Of a DNA stretch of 64,000 nt, positions 41,535 through 51,496 are shown piece after piece; within the stretch, counting starts at the first letter, position 1, and every line of letters begins with the position of its first letter. The position numbers were made by a program, and so were the translations under genes. The DNA is from Devosia sediminis (GTDB taxonomy: Bacteria; Pseudomonadota; Alphaproteobacteria; Rhizobiales; Devosiaceae), in assembly GCF_016411825.1 (NCBI RefSeq), contig NZ_JAEKMH010000002.1:248001-312000 (forward strand). The letters are read 5' to 3'. Below the pieces are notes generated by a model. The model saw nothing but the letters and a program-made list of their open reading frames with translations. It was not told the origin of the DNA and ran no database searches.

Positions 41535-41655
41535 GGCCTAAAAGTCCCCAAATTCGGTTCTGCGTATTGTCCCGCAGAAGCGCAAAAGAGAGGTCAAGCC
41601 ACGTGGTTAAGCTCCGGTGGCGGCGAAGGCTTAACAAAGGTTTTACGCGCAGCGC

Positions 41656-42072
41656 TCAGAGCAGCACCAGTTCGTCCCGCTTGCCTCCCGCCAGCACCCG
41701 CCCCAGGGCCACGCCGAGGTCGGCGCTGGTGAAGGGCTTGGGCAGCACCGCGCTGACCCCCAGCTCCCGCGCCCGGTCGCAGTTCTCGACGGAGGGATAG
41801 GCGGTCATGAGGATGACCGGGGTGGCGGATGCCGGACCGAACCGGCGGTCGCGCAGCACCTGCATCACTCCGGCACCGCTGATATCGGGCATGTACCAGT
41901 CCAGGATCACGAGGCCGAATGGCGCCGACATCAGCCTCAGGATGGCCTCGGCCCCCGTCGCCGCCTCTTCGGCTTCACCAATGCCCAGCTTGCGCAGGTG
42001 CATGAGGCAGATGGCGCGCGCATGAGCGTTGTCGTCGATCACCAGCGCCCGCAACCGCTCCGCACCGACCAT
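41656..42072 (-). CDS. Single-domain response regulator (CheY-like)
   Basis: A 138-residue stand-alone receiver domain, with GGAGG before its ATG. Conserved residues are present: the acidic pair in LVIDDNAHAR, phospho-acceptor Asp in VILDWYMPDISG, Thr in VILMTAYPS, and Lys in VLPKPFTSADL. It has no output domain, so it signals by protein contact. It faces the region opposite the DUF1127-like gene. The nearest kinase homologue (35.9-38.6 kb) lacks a phospho-acceptor, so its true partner must be elsewhere. Confidence 0.92.
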   Translation of the reverse strand: MVGAERLRALVIDDNAHARAICLMHLRKLGIGEAEEAATGAEAILRLMSAPFGLVILDWYMPDISGAGVMQVLRDRRFGPASATPVILMTAYPSVENCDRARELGVSAVLPKPFTSADLGVALGRVLAGGKRDELVLL

Positions 42073-42493
42073 GCCGCCCTCCTTACCGTCACGATACTGC
42101 AGAGGGCGTGCCGTGCTGGCAATCTGGGGCGACTACGTGCTGCGGCATTTCCAGTGTGGTGACAGTGACATGGATGCAACAGGTCGGGCGAAGTGCGACA
42201 CGCTGCCACATCTTGGGGTTGCGGCTCACGACTCCGTGAGTTATCCAGCCACCGTTCGCAACTGCCATCCGAGGGAGGCGTCTAATGATAGCAATCACCG
42301 TTCGCCACTCGGGGCCAAAACTCCATCATCTCGTCCGAATCTGATTTCGGACCGCTGATGCCTCCGGCCGTCTCTGGCCGCGAACATTAACCCCCAACCT
42401 GAAAATCTGAACCGGCCCGTATTGCGTCCGGATTCCGTTTTTCTCCCTTCCTATCGTCATAGAGGCCGGCGGAGCTGTCCGCCGGATATTGCA
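42073..42493. other. 421-nt intergenic region between the response regulator and the DUF1127-like gene
   Basis: I see no credible gene on either strand. A short perfect hairpin, CTCACG-ACTC-CGTGAG, is at 42225-42240, and an AT-richer stretch around 42385-42415 (CCAACCTGAAAATCTGAAC) may belong to the promoter of the downstream small gene. The region could hold a small RNA, but nothing specific supports that. Confidence 0.5.
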
Positions 42494-42757
42494 ATGTCTT
42501 CGAACGTGCTCGATGAGCGCAGCGTCGTGCTGCGCCTTGAATTCTCGATCGCCGATGCCGTGCATCAGCGGGGCCTGCGCTCCGTTCTGGTGAGCGCCAT
42601 CAGCGCCTGGTGGGCGCAGCGGCCGGTCCGCTATTCCCCCGTGCCTGACTACCTGCGCAAGGACGTCGGACTGCCCGAAGCAGACGACCCCTTTCGATGG
42701 GCTGGTGTTGATCTCCACGCCTATCGGCTGCACGCCCCCGAGCGGAGCGGCCCGTGA
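42494..42757 (+). CDS. Small DUF1127-like protein
   Basis: An 87-residue protein from the ATG at 42494. The middle (VSAISAWWAQRP) and the LRKDVGLPEAD segment resemble DUF1127 proteins, small Arg-rich alphaproteobacterial proteins in which LRDIGLxR-type helices are conserved and which in some species affect phosphate, carbon or RNA metabolism. The match is partial, since Arg content is lower than usual. A strong hairpin follows the stop codon by 8 nt. Confidence 0.6.
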   Translation: MSSNVLDERSVVLRLEFSIADAVHQRGLRSVLVSAISAWWAQRPVRYSPVPDYLRKDVGLPEADDPFRWAGVDLHAYRLHAPERSGP

Positions 42758-42765
42758 TTGAGAAA

Positions 42766-42791
42766 GGCAGCCGGGGACCTCCCCGGCTGCC
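42766..42791. terminator. Perfect 11-bp hairpin after the DUF1127-like gene
   Basis: GGCAGCCGGGG-ACCT-CCCCGGCTGCC, beginning 8 nt after the stop codon and 66 nt before hisS. No long T-run follows on the plus strand. It probably ends the small-gene transcript. Confidence 0.6.
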
Positions 42792-42857
42792 TGCCATCCG
42801 CCATTGTTTCCGCGGCCTTGATCGTCTAACAACGGGCCGACTTTCTTGGGGCCTCAA

Positions 42858-44279
42858 ATGACCGAAAAGACCAAGCTCATCACGCCCCGCCTGCCGCGCG
42901 GTTTCGAGGATCGCACGCCCGGCGAGATCGCCGCCGTCGGCGCCATGATCAGCAAGATCAAGGCAGTCTATGAGAAGTACGGCTTCGATCCCGTCGAAAC
43001 GCCGCTGTTCGAATATACCGAGACGCTCGGAAAATTCCTGCCCGATACCGACCGGCCCAATGCCGGCGTGTTCTCGTTGCAGGACGACGACGAGCAGTGG
43101 ATGAGCCTGCGCTACGATCTGACCGCGCCGCTCGCCCGCTTCTTCGCCGAGAAATTCGAGACCCTGCCAAAACCCTACCGGTCGTACCGGCAGGGCTACG
43201 TGTTCCGCAATGAAAAGCCGGGGCCCGGCCGCTTCCGCCAGTTCATGCAGTTCGACGCCGATACGGTCGGCGCGCCCGGTCCGGAAGCGGACGCCGAAAT
43301 GTGCATGATGATGGCCGACGTCATGGATGCCTTGGGATTGCAGGGCAAATACGTCGTCCGCGTCAACAACCGCAAGGTGCTGGACGGCGTGCTGGAAGCC
43401 GCCGGCGTCACCAGCGACGAACAGAAGCTCACCGTGCTCCGCGCCGTCGACAAACTCGACAAGTTCGGCCCCGAAGGCGTGAAGCTTCTGCTCGGCGCCG
43501 GCCGCAAGGACGAGAGCGGCGACTTCACCAAGGGTGCCGGCCTGTCGGACGCCCAGGCGGCCGTGGTGCTGGACTATGTCTCGGGCAAGCCGCCTGCCGA
43601 CAATGAGGGTGTTGCCGAACTCAACGCCATGCAAGCGCTTTTCGACGCTGCCGGCTATGGCGCGGAAAAGATCAAGATCGACCCATCAGTCGTTCGCGGC
43701 CTCGAATATTATACCGGCCCGGTCTTCGAAATCGAACTGACCTTCAAGGTGCAGAACGAAAAGGGCCAGGATGTGGTCTTCGGCTCGGTCGGTGGCGGTG
43801 GCCGCTATGACGGTCTCGTTTCCCGCTTCCGCCGCGAACCCGTTCCGGCCACCGGGTTTTCCATCGGCGTCTCGCGCCTCGCCAATGCGCTCAAACTCAC
43901 CGGTAATCTCGGCGCCACGGAACCGGCCGGCCCCGTCGTGGTCCTCGTCATGGACAAGGACCAGACTGCCCGCTACCAGGCCATGGTTTCGGAGCTTCGC
44001 CAGGCCGGCATCCGCGCCGAAATGTTTCTGGGCTCCACCAAGAATTTCGGCAAGCAGGTCGCCTATGCCGACAAGCGCAATTCGCCCGTGGTCATCATCG
44101 AGGGATCGCAGGAGCGCGAGCAGGGCATCTTGCAGATCAAGGACCTGATCGCGGGCAAAGAGGCCGCCCAGGCGATTAGCGACAATGCCGAATGGAAAGC
44201 CGCCCGCCCCGGCCAGTTCGAAATTAGGCGCGAAGAGCTGGTGAGTGCGGTGAAGAAGCTGCTGAGTGAGCAGGGCTGA
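42858..44279 (+). CDS. hisS: Histidyl-tRNA synthetase, alphaproteobacterial divergent type
   Basis: A 473-residue class II synthetase that charges tRNA-His. The motif 2 region reads [26 protein letters not shown], closer to the eukaryotic QFD pattern than to the E. coli RHERPQKGRYRQFHQLGCE form, and the histidine-binding [15 protein letters not shown] loop is present. The C-terminal anticodon-binding domain follows (about 370-470). The divergent type matches the variant tRNA-His at 38878 that lacks G-1. The ATG at 42858 starts [15 protein letters not shown]; the next genes are hisZ and hisG. Confidence 0.95.
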   Translation: MTEKTKLITPRLPRGFEDRTPGEIAAVGAMISKIKAVYEKYGFDPVETPLFEYTETLGKFLPDTDRPNAGVFSLQDDDEQWMSLRYDLTAPLARFFAEKFETLPKPYRSYRQGYVFRNEKPGPGRFRQFMQFDADTVGAPGPEADAEMCMMMADVMDALGLQGKYVVRVNNRKVLDGVLEAAGVTSDEQKLTVLRAVDKLDKFGPEGVKLLLGAGRKDESGDFTKGAGLSDAQAAVVLDYVSGKPPADNEGVAELNAMQALFDAAGYGAEKIKIDPSVVRGLEYYTGPVFEIELTFKVQNEKGQDVVFGSVGGGGRYDGLVSRFRREPVPATGFSIGVSRLANALKLTGNLGATEPAGPVVVLVMDKDQTARYQAMVSELRQAGIRAEMFLGSTKNFGKQVAYADKRNSPVVIIEGSQEREQGILQIKDLIAGKEAAQAISDNAEWKAARPGQFEIRREELVSAVKKLLSEQG

Positions 44280-44310
44280 TGGTGCTGCTCTGCCCCCTCA
44301 ACAACTACGA

Positions 44311-44381
44311 TGTCACCCCGGCGAAGGCCGGGGCCCATCTTGAGATCTCAGGATGGATCCCGGCCTTCGCCGGGATGACAG
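44311..44381. repeat. Extragenic palindromic repeat, family B (copy 3)
   Basis: ATGTCACCCCGGCGAAGGCCGGGG hairpin and GGATCCCGGCCTTCGCCGGGATGACA hairpin joined by TTGAGATCTCA. It lies in the 136-nt gap between hisS and hisZ. Confidence 0.9.
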
Positions 44382-44415
44382 TCGGTGTGTTTGAGGTTGA
44401 AAGGGGCGGAACACC

Positions 44416-45480
44416 ATGACCAATGCCGCCATGCGCCGCGCCCAGCTCGAGGCGCTTGTGGAAGCCCAGGGTGGGTGCCGCGCCACCCCGCCACTGCTGC
44501 TCGATGCCGATCCGTATTTTGATCTCGCGGGCGAGGAATTCGGTCGGCGCCTGTTGCTGACCACTGATCTGACCGGCGCCGAATACTGTCTCCGGCCCGA
44601 TTTCACCCTGCCCATCGTTGCCGACTATATTGCCCAGGGCGCGGGGGAACCGGCCGCCTTTTCCTATCTCGGGCCGATCTTCCGCCAGCGCAGCAATGGC
44701 CCGGCCGAATTCGACCAGGCCGGTATTGAATTGCTGGCCCAGCCCGATGGCGATATCGCCCTCGACCAGGTGCTGACCTTCGCTCGCGCCGCGCTCTCGC
44801 TTTATGGCGTCACGCCGCAGGTGAAGCTTGGCGGCGTCGGCATGTTCGAAACCCTGCTGCAGCAGGCCGACATGCCCGATGCCTGGCGCTCGCGCATCCG
44901 TCACCGCTTCGGCCATACCGAGGCCATGGACCGGCTCCTGTCGCGCCTCGAACAGGCGCCGGACCTGAAGCGCAGCGAACAGCCCTCGCGCGACGACCTG
45001 ATCGAGGATGTCACCGCCCGCATGGTCTCGGCCGGTCTCAGCCTCTCGGACAGCCGCACCCCGGACGAGATTGCCGATCGTTACCTCGAACAGCAGGCCC
45101 TCGACGACGCCCATGTCCCGGCAGCCACGCTGAAGCTGCTGCGCGACTATCTCTCGATCAAGGGCGATGCGCTCTCGGCTCTGCGGCAGGCGGAGGCCCT
45201 GGCCGAAAAGCACCGTCTCTTCCTCGGTCCGCCGATGAAGGCCATTCGCCGTCATCTCGATGGCCTGGGCGAAGCGCGCGTCAGCTTCGACGCCAGCTTC
45301 TCGCCGCGCCTCGACTATTATACCGGCATCGTCTTCGAGATGCGCGGTCAGGGCGGCACCGTGCTCGTGTCCGGCGGCCAGTACGATCGCCTCCTCGAAC
45401 GCCTTGGCGCCAAGGCGCCGATCGCCGCCTCCGGCTGCGCCCTCTGGGTCGATCGCCTCGAAGCGGAGTGGCCGAAATGA
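44416..45480 (+). CDS. hisZ: ATP phosphoribosyltransferase regulatory subunit
   Basis: A 354-residue HisRS-like protein without synthetase function. HisZ activates the short form of HisG and relays histidine feedback. It has the class II core (FSYLGPIFRQRSNGPAEFDQAGIELLAQ, and the RLDYYTGIVFEMRG loop) but lacks an anticodon-binding domain, which sets it apart from the neighbouring hisS. AAGGGG precedes the ATG. Its stop overlaps the hisG start (ATGA), so the subunits are translationally coupled. Confidence 0.93.
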   Translation: MTNAAMRRAQLEALVEAQGGCRATPPLLLDADPYFDLAGEEFGRRLLLTTDLTGAEYCLRPDFTLPIVADYIAQGAGEPAAFSYLGPIFRQRSNGPAEFDQAGIELLAQPDGDIALDQVLTFARAALSLYGVTPQVKLGGVGMFETLLQQADMPDAWRSRIRHRFGHTEAMDRLLSRLEQAPDLKRSEQPSRDDLIEDVTARMVSAGLSLSDSRTPDEIADRYLEQQALDDAHVPAATLKLLRDYLSIKGDALSALRQAEALAEKHRLFLGPPMKAIRRHLDGLGEARVSFDASFSPRLDYYTGIVFEMRGQGGTVLVSGGQYDRLLERLGAKAPIAASGCALWVDRLEAEWPK

Positions 45481-46169
45481 CCATCACCCTCGCCGTACCC
45501 TCCAAGGGCCGCCTGGAAGAGCTGACGCGCGACTGGTTCGCCCAGCGAGGCCTGACCATTACCCGTCCGGGCGGTGCGCGCTCCTATCTCGGGGCCATCG
45601 AAGGCCTGCCCGAGATCACGGTGCGGTTCTTCCCGGCTTCGGAAATCGCCCGCGAGCTCATTCGCGGCAGCATCGATCTCGGCGTCACCGGCCGCGACCT
45701 GATCCACGAGACCAGCGAATCCGGGCCCGCTTCGGTGAGCTTTGCCCGCGATCTGCAGTTCGGCCATGCCGATGTGGTCATTGCCGTGCCCGAGGCGTGG
45801 ATCGATGTCACGCATATGCACGACCTGGCCGATGTGGCGTCGGATTTCCGCTCGCGCCACGGCCGCTGGCTGCGCGTTGCCACCAAATACATCACCATTA
45901 CCCGCCAGCACTTCGCCAATGCCGGGATCGCCGAATACCGCATCGTCGAAAGCCTGGGCGCCACCGAGGCAGCCCCGGCCTCTGGCGTGGCCGATATCGT
46001 CGTCGACATCACCTCGACCGGCTCGACCCTGGCCGCCAATGGCCTGCGCGTGCTCGAGGACGGTGTGATGCTGAAAAGCGAGGCCAACCTCATCGTCTCG
46101 AAAACCGCTGACTGGTCGCCGGCGCGCCAGGCGCAGCTCGATGATCTCCTGGGCCGGCTAGGGAGCTAG
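45477..46169 (+). CDS. hisG: ATP phosphoribosyltransferase catalytic subunit (short form)
   Basis: A 230-residue HisG_S enzyme that catalyses the first committed step of histidine biosynthesis, joining ATP and PRPP to N1-(5-phosphoribosyl)-ATP. The N-terminus is ITLAVPSKGRLEELTRDWF; GVTGRDLIHE and the PRPP-binding DIVVDITSTGSTLAANGLRVLEDG are visible. The length shows it lacks the C-terminal regulatory domain of the long form, in keeping with the adjacent hisZ. It is coupled to hisZ by the 4-nt overlap. Confidence 0.96.
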   Translation: MTITLAVPSKGRLEELTRDWFAQRGLTITRPGGARSYLGAIEGLPEITVRFFPASEIARELIRGSIDLGVTGRDLIHETSESGPASVSFARDLQFGHADVVIAVPEAWIDVTHMHDLADVASDFRSRHGRWLRVATKYITITRQHFANAGIAEYRIVESLGATEAAPASGVADIVVDITSTGSTLAANGLRVLEDGVMLKSEANLIVSKTADWSPARQAQLDDLLGRLGS

Positions 46170-46171
46170 CC

Positions 46172-46375
46172 ATGGAACTGGCTTTTGTCCTGCTGTTCGT
46201 CCTCCTCGGTACCGGCGCCATCGTTTATGCCGGCATGGCGAAACGCAGGCGCAAGTCCGACAAGGGTTCGGGCGGCGACGGCGCGGTGATGGCCGGGGAC
46301 AGCGACCGCCATACCGATACCGACGGCAGCGGTGATGCCGGCGGCAGTGACGGTGGCGGCGGCGGTGGCGACTGA
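46172..46375 (+). CDS. Small single-pass membrane protein with Gly/Asp tail
   Basis: A 67-residue protein two nt after the hisG stop. Residues 2-21 (ELAFVLLFVLLGTGAIVYAG) form one helix, a short basic KRRRK stop-transfer segment follows, and the remainder is rich in Gly, Asp and Ser, ending GGGGGGD. I know no function. Gap and strand suggest co-transcription with hisG. Confidence 0.55.
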   Translation: MELAFVLLFVLLGTGAIVYAGMAKRRRKSDKGSGGDGAVMAGDSDRHTDTDGSGDAGGSDGGGGGGD

Positions 46376-46465
46376 CGGGCCGGGCCTATTGCTTCCAGGG
46401 GGCAAGCCATTGCCTCCCGAGGCCAAATCACGGCACATGAACCCTGTTATGCGGCGAGGGGCGTC

Positions 46466-47683
46466 GTGGCCGAAGACCTTGAACTGACCATTCTCATGCC
46501 CTGCCTCAACGAGGCGGAGACGCTGGCCCTATGCGTCGAGAAGGCTCGCGGTTTCCTCGCCCGGACGGGCATTGCCGGCGAAGTGCTGATTGCCGACAAC
46601 GGCTCCACGGATGGGTCCCAGGCCATTGCCGAGGCGCACGGCGCCCGCGTCGTCAACGCCACGCAGCGCGGCTATGGTGCGGCGCTGGCCACCGGCATTG
46701 CCGACGCCCGCGGCCATTTTGTCATCATGGGCGATGCTGACGACAGCTATGATTTCGCCAATCTCGACGCCTTTGTCGCGGCCCTGCGCGACGGTGCCGA
46801 CCTGGTCATGGGCAATCGCTTTGCCGGCGGCATCGCGCCGGGCGCCATGCCCTGGCATCACCGCTATATCGGCAATCCGGTGCTGAGCTTTCTCGGGCGG
46901 CTGTTCTTCAAGACGCCAATCCGCGACTTCCATTGTGGGCTGCGCGGCTTCCGGCGCGACGCCATCCGCAATCTCAACCTGCGCACCACCGGCATGGAAT
47001 TCGCCTCGGAAATGGTGGTCAAGGCAACGCTTGGCCAGCTCGACGTGCGCGAAGTGCCCACCACGCTCAAGCCCGACGGCCGCTCCCGCGCACCGCATCT
47101 GCGCTCCTTCCGCGACGGGTGGCGACACCTGCGTTTCCTCTTGCTGTTTTCGCCGCGCTGGCTTTTCCTCTATCCCGGCGTGGCCCTGCTCTGGATCGGC
47201 CTTGCCGTGGGCAGCCAGTTGCTGCGCGGTCCGGTGCAGGTCGGAGGCATAACCTTCGGGGTCCATACGCTGCTCGTGGCCGCGCTTTGCGTGATCACCG
47301 GCACCCAGGCCATCGCCTTTGCGATTATCGGCCGGCGCTTTGCCTCCCGCTACGGCTTCATTCCCCGCTCCGGCACCTATGACCGGTTGCTGGAGAGCCT
47401 GACCCTGGAACGGGTGCTGCTGGTCGCCCTGCTGCTGATGCTGGGCGGTTTCGTGGCCATGTTCTGGGGGCTATGGGAATGGGCGCGGCGCGATTTCGGC
47501 CCGCTCGATTCCACCGCGACGCTGCGTGCGGTGATCCTCGCCATGACGGCACTGGTCACCGGCTTCCAGTTGATGATGAGCGCCTTCATGTCCTCCATGA
47601 TCAACATTCCCATCTACGAGCGGCGGCTGGCCGATCAGCCGGTGCCTGACGACCAGTTCCGCCGCCGGAACACCGATGCCTAG
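46466..47683 (+). CDS. Family 2 glycosyltransferase with C-terminal membrane domain
   Basis: A 405-residue protein starting at the GTG at 46466, with GAGGGG upstream. The N-terminal GT2 domain (about 1-235) has ILMPCLNEAETL, LIADNGSTDGSQAIAE, IMGDADDSYDF (metal-binding DxD-type site) and RDFHCGLRGFRRDAI, and resembles dolichyl-phosphate mannose synthases. The C-terminal part has four hydrophobic segments (LFLYPGVALLWIGLAVGSQLL, HTLLVAALCVITGTQAIAFAIIG and others), so it is a polyprenyl-phosphate glycosyl donor synthase or similar. The sugar is unknown. Confidence 0.87.
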   Translation: MAEDLELTILMPCLNEAETLALCVEKARGFLARTGIAGEVLIADNGSTDGSQAIAEAHGARVVNATQRGYGAALATGIADARGHFVIMGDADDSYDFANLDAFVAALRDGADLVMGNRFAGGIAPGAMPWHHRYIGNPVLSFLGRLFFKTPIRDFHCGLRGFRRDAIRNLNLRTTGMEFASEMVVKATLGQLDVREVPTTLKPDGRSRAPHLRSFRDGWRHLRFLLLFSPRWLFLYPGVALLWIGLAVGSQLLRGPVQVGGITFGVHTLLVAALCVITGTQAIAFAIIGRRFASRYGFIPRSGTYDRLLESLTLERVLLVALLLMLGGFVAMFWGLWEWARRDFGPLDSTATLRAVILAMTALVTGFQLMMSAFMSSMINIPIYERRLADQPVPDDQFRRRNTDA

Positions 47684-47692
47684 GTCCCCGAT

Positions 47693-48442
47693 ATGCTCGA
47701 CCCCCTGATCCTGCTCGCCCTCATGGCCGTCGGCATGTTTGCCGGCTTCGTCGACGCCATTGCCGGGGGCGGGGGCATGATCACAGTGCCTGCTCTGCTC
47801 TCGGCCGGCCTGCCGCCGGTCGCGGCGTTGGGCACCAACAAGATGCAATCCATCGTCGGCACCGGCATGGCGGTGCTCACCTATTGGCGACGTGGCTATG
47901 TCGATCTGCCGCGGCTGGTTCCGGCGATTGCGCTGACTTTTGCCGGCAGCTTCCTTGGCGCCCTGACGGTCAGCAAGCTCGACACCAGCCTCCTCACCGT
48001 GGCGGTGCCGGTGGCGCTGATCGCCATCGCACTCTACTTCCTGTTCGCGCCGAAACTTTCCGATGCCGACCGCGCGGCGCGGCTGCCTTTTGCGCCTTTC
48101 GTGCCGGTCATGGGCTTCGTCATCGGCTTTTACGACGGCATTTTCGGGCCCGGCACCGGCTCCTTCTTCACCATCGGCTTCGTGCTGCTGTTCGGCCTGG
48201 GGCTGACGCGGGCCACGGGGTCGACCAAGGCGCTCAACTTCGTGTCCAACCTGGCGGCGCTCGCCATTTTCATCCCCCAGGGTGCCGTCGTCTGGCCCGT
48301 GGCCATCGTCATGGCGCTGGGCCAGGTGATCGGCGGCTATGTCGGCGCCCGCACCGGCATCCGCTATGGCGCCAAGGTCATCCGCCCGCTGGTCGTGATG
48401 GTCTCGATCGCGCTGGCGATCAAACTGCTGTTCTTCCCCTAG
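47693..48442 (+). CDS. TSUP-family (TauE/SafE) membrane permease
   Basis: A 249-residue membrane protein with about seven or eight helices. Family marks are the N-terminal MFAGFVDAIAGGGGMITVPALLSAGLPPVAALGTNKMQSIVGT and the central GFYDGIFGPGTGSFFTIGFVLLFGLGLTRATGSTKALNFVSNLAALA. TSUP carriers move sulfite, sulfoacetate, thiosulfate or related anions, and the direction and substrate vary. It begins 10 nt after the glycosyltransferase stop, and its end overlaps the BrnA-like gene by 4 nt on the opposite strand. Confidence 0.9.
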   Translation: MLDPLILLALMAVGMFAGFVDAIAGGGGMITVPALLSAGLPPVAALGTNKMQSIVGTGMAVLTYWRRGYVDLPRLVPAIALTFAGSFLGALTVSKLDTSLLTVAVPVALIAIALYFLFAPKLSDADRAARLPFAPFVPVMGFVIGFYDGIFGPGTGSFFTIGFVLLFGLGLTRATGSTKALNFVSNLAALAIFIPQGAVVWPVAIVMALGQVIGGYVGARTGIRYGAKVIRPLVVMVSIALAIKLLFFP

Positions 48443-48675
48443 GCCGGGTCCAGCCCGGCCGCGGCTCGCAGGGCGGCGTTGATCCGGTCCTGCCAGCCGG
48501 GGCCGTCGTCCTGGAAATGCTCGAGCACAGCGCGGTCGAGCCGCAGGGACACCATCTCCTTGCCCTCGGGCGGCGTCGCCGCCTTCGCCGCCGGGGCGGG
48601 AACGGGCTTGCTGGTGGCGGCCTTGAAGGCGGCCTCGGCCTGGTCGATTGCGCTGCCGCGCCGGGGAGTTCGCAT
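48439..48675 (-). CDS. Orphan BrnA-like antitoxin-type protein
   Basis: A 78-residue protein from the ATG at 48675, with GAGGA before it (48717 is a longer alternative). The C-terminus reads MVSLRLDRAVLEHFQDDGPGWQDRINAALRAA, which matches the DNA-binding C-terminal part of BrnA-family antitoxins. A basic N-terminal region and Ala/Pro/Lys linker precede it. BrnA is normally encoded with the BrnT ribonuclease toxin; no BrnT reading frame is near, so this is an orphan, perhaps a regulator. Confidence 0.7.
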   Translation of the reverse strand: MRTPRRGSAIDQAEAAFKAATSKPVPAPAAKAATPPEGKEMVSLRLDRAVLEHFQDDGPGWQDRINAALRAAAGLDPA

Positions 48676-48722
48676 CGTGTCCTCGTAAATTGCTGGCGTC
48701 ATTCTACGCGCCGGCAACGAAA

Positions 48723-48748
48723 AAGCCCCGGTGTTTCCACCGGGGCTT
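48723..48748 (-). terminator. Rho-independent terminator of the groESL operon
   Basis: On the minus strand AAGCCCCGGTG-GAAA-CACCGGGGCTT forms an 11-bp stem with a GAAA loop, followed directly by a T-run. It lies 180 nt past the groEL stop. Confidence 0.85.
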
Positions 48749-48928
48749 CCACAAAGATCGTGACTGGGAAGAAACGACCCTTGAAGCTTTTTGCTCTTTC
48801 AGGCGGCAAGGCCGCCCGGCAGGCGTCTGCCGCGCCCGCGCAGGGCCAGCAATTGGTCCAGCGCGGATTTAGCGCGTCGGGCCAATTGCGATGCGGCCCG
48901 TGAGCGAGAAGGACCTAAGGCGTCAGCC

Positions 48929-50581
<1,653 letters not shown>

Positions 50582-50618
50582 TTAAGAGGGGTTGGACGAC
50601 AGGCAGGGGTTACGAAGC

Positions 50619-50909
50619 TCAGGCTTCGATCACGCCCATGATGTCGCTTTCCTTCATGATGATCAGGTCTTCGCCGTTGAGCTTGACCTCGGTGCCGCTC
50701 CACTTGCCGAAGAGCACGCGATCGCCGGCCTTGACGTCGAGCGCGGCAACCTTGCCGTTCTCGTCGCGGGCGCCGGGGCCAACCGAAACGATCACGCCCT
50801 CGGAGGGCTTTTCCTTGGCGGTGTCGGGGATGATGATCCCGCCTTTGGTCTTTTCTTCACTGTCGACGCGACGGACGACCACGCGGTCATGCAGGGGACG
50901 GAAGCCCAT
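50619..50909 (-). CDS. groES: Co-chaperonin GroES
   Basis: A 96-residue Hsp10, the usual length. The sequence [46 protein letters not shown] has the mobile loop ([14 protein letters not shown]) that docks on GroEL, and the C-terminus is [15 protein letters not shown]-like ([15 protein letters not shown]). First gene of the operon, 49 nt upstream of groEL, with AAGAGGAA before the ATG. Confidence 0.98.
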   Translation of the reverse strand: MGFRPLHDRVVVRRVDSEEKTKGGIIIPDTAKEKPSEGVIVSVGPGARDENGKVAALDVKAGDRVLFGKWSGTEVKLNGEDLIIMKESDIMGVIEA

Positions 50910-50954
50910 GATAAGTTCCTCTTGGCATCATCTCTGAATGCAATTTCGGACTTG

Positions 50955-50981
50955 TTAGCACTCGATGATCGTGAGTGCCAA
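50955..50981. promoter_or_regulatory. CIRCE element (HrcA operator) upstream of groES
   Basis: TTAGCACTC-N9-GAGTGCCAA: the left arm matches the consensus perfectly and the right arm has one substitution (GAGTGCTAA expected). It lies between the promoter and the groES start, so HrcA would block transcription and be relieved by heat or unfolded protein. Confidence 0.95.
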
Positions 50982-50994
50982 CAAGCTGACGGGG

Positions 50995-51023
50995 ATATAG
51001 GGAGCCCCGACGAGGGGAGTCAA
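50995..51023 (-). promoter_or_regulatory. groESL promoter (RpoH/sigma-32-like)
   Basis: On the minus strand CTTGACT, a 17-nt spacer, then CTATAT: compare the alphaproteobacterial RpoH pattern CTTG...CYTATNT. It ends 13 nt upstream of CIRCE, so heat-shock sigma factor and HrcA control coexist here. Confidence 0.6.
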
Positions 51024-51092
51024 GGCGCGTGAACCTAAGTTTTTTCTCATGCGTTAAAGACAGAACGATGATCGCGCCCAAGGAGCCGCTCA

Positions 51093-51440
51093 ATGGCCGA
51101 AACCGCCACCGTCATGCCCGTCAACGGCCGGGTCCACATCTATTTCGACGATGCCGAAATCGCCAGCTCGGTCAAGGCATTGTGCCTGGAACGGCCGGGT
51201 TCGGAACCCCGGATCTTCCTGCCGCTCGATGATGTGCATCCGCAGATCCTCGAAGCGTCGGATACCAAGCGCAAGGATGATGGCCTGGGCGAGGCGCATT
51301 TCTATACGATCAAGACTCTCACCGCCGATGGCGCCGACGAGGCATGGTACTATCCCTATGCCGACGGCCTCTACGAACCTGTCCGCGACCTTCTGACCTT
51401 TGGCGGAGATCGGGTGAAGATCAGCGTGACCGAGGTTTAG
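51093..51440 (+). CDS. DUF427 domain protein
   Basis: A 115-residue protein of the DUF427 family: VNGRVHIYFDDAEIASSVKALCLERPGSEPRIFLPLDDV followed by HFYTIKTLTADGADEAWYYPYADGLYEPVRDLLTFGGDRVKISV. This small beta-barrel domain has no established enzyme activity. AAGGAG precedes the ATG. It stands close to the groESL promoter but reads in the opposite direction. Confidence 0.85.
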   Translation: MAETATVMPVNGRVHIYFDDAEIASSVKALCLERPGSEPRIFLPLDDVHPQILEASDTKRKDDGLGEAHFYTIKTLTADGADEAWYYPYADGLYEPVRDLLTFGGDRVKISVTEV

Positions 51441-51496
51441 CCCGCTCCGCGGAATACCTCTTTTCCTTCCAGCCACTCTGAGCCATAAGCACCACC

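Noticed and set aside
40804-41637. Upstream extension of the VWA protein frame to 41637
   Set aside because: The added residues are low-complexity and antisense-like, cover the L,D-transpeptidase gene, and the ATG at 40803 has a strong GGAGG.
42225-42240. Small RNA gene in the 42.1-42.5 kb gap
   Set aside because: Only one short hairpin and no promoter or terminator that I can support.
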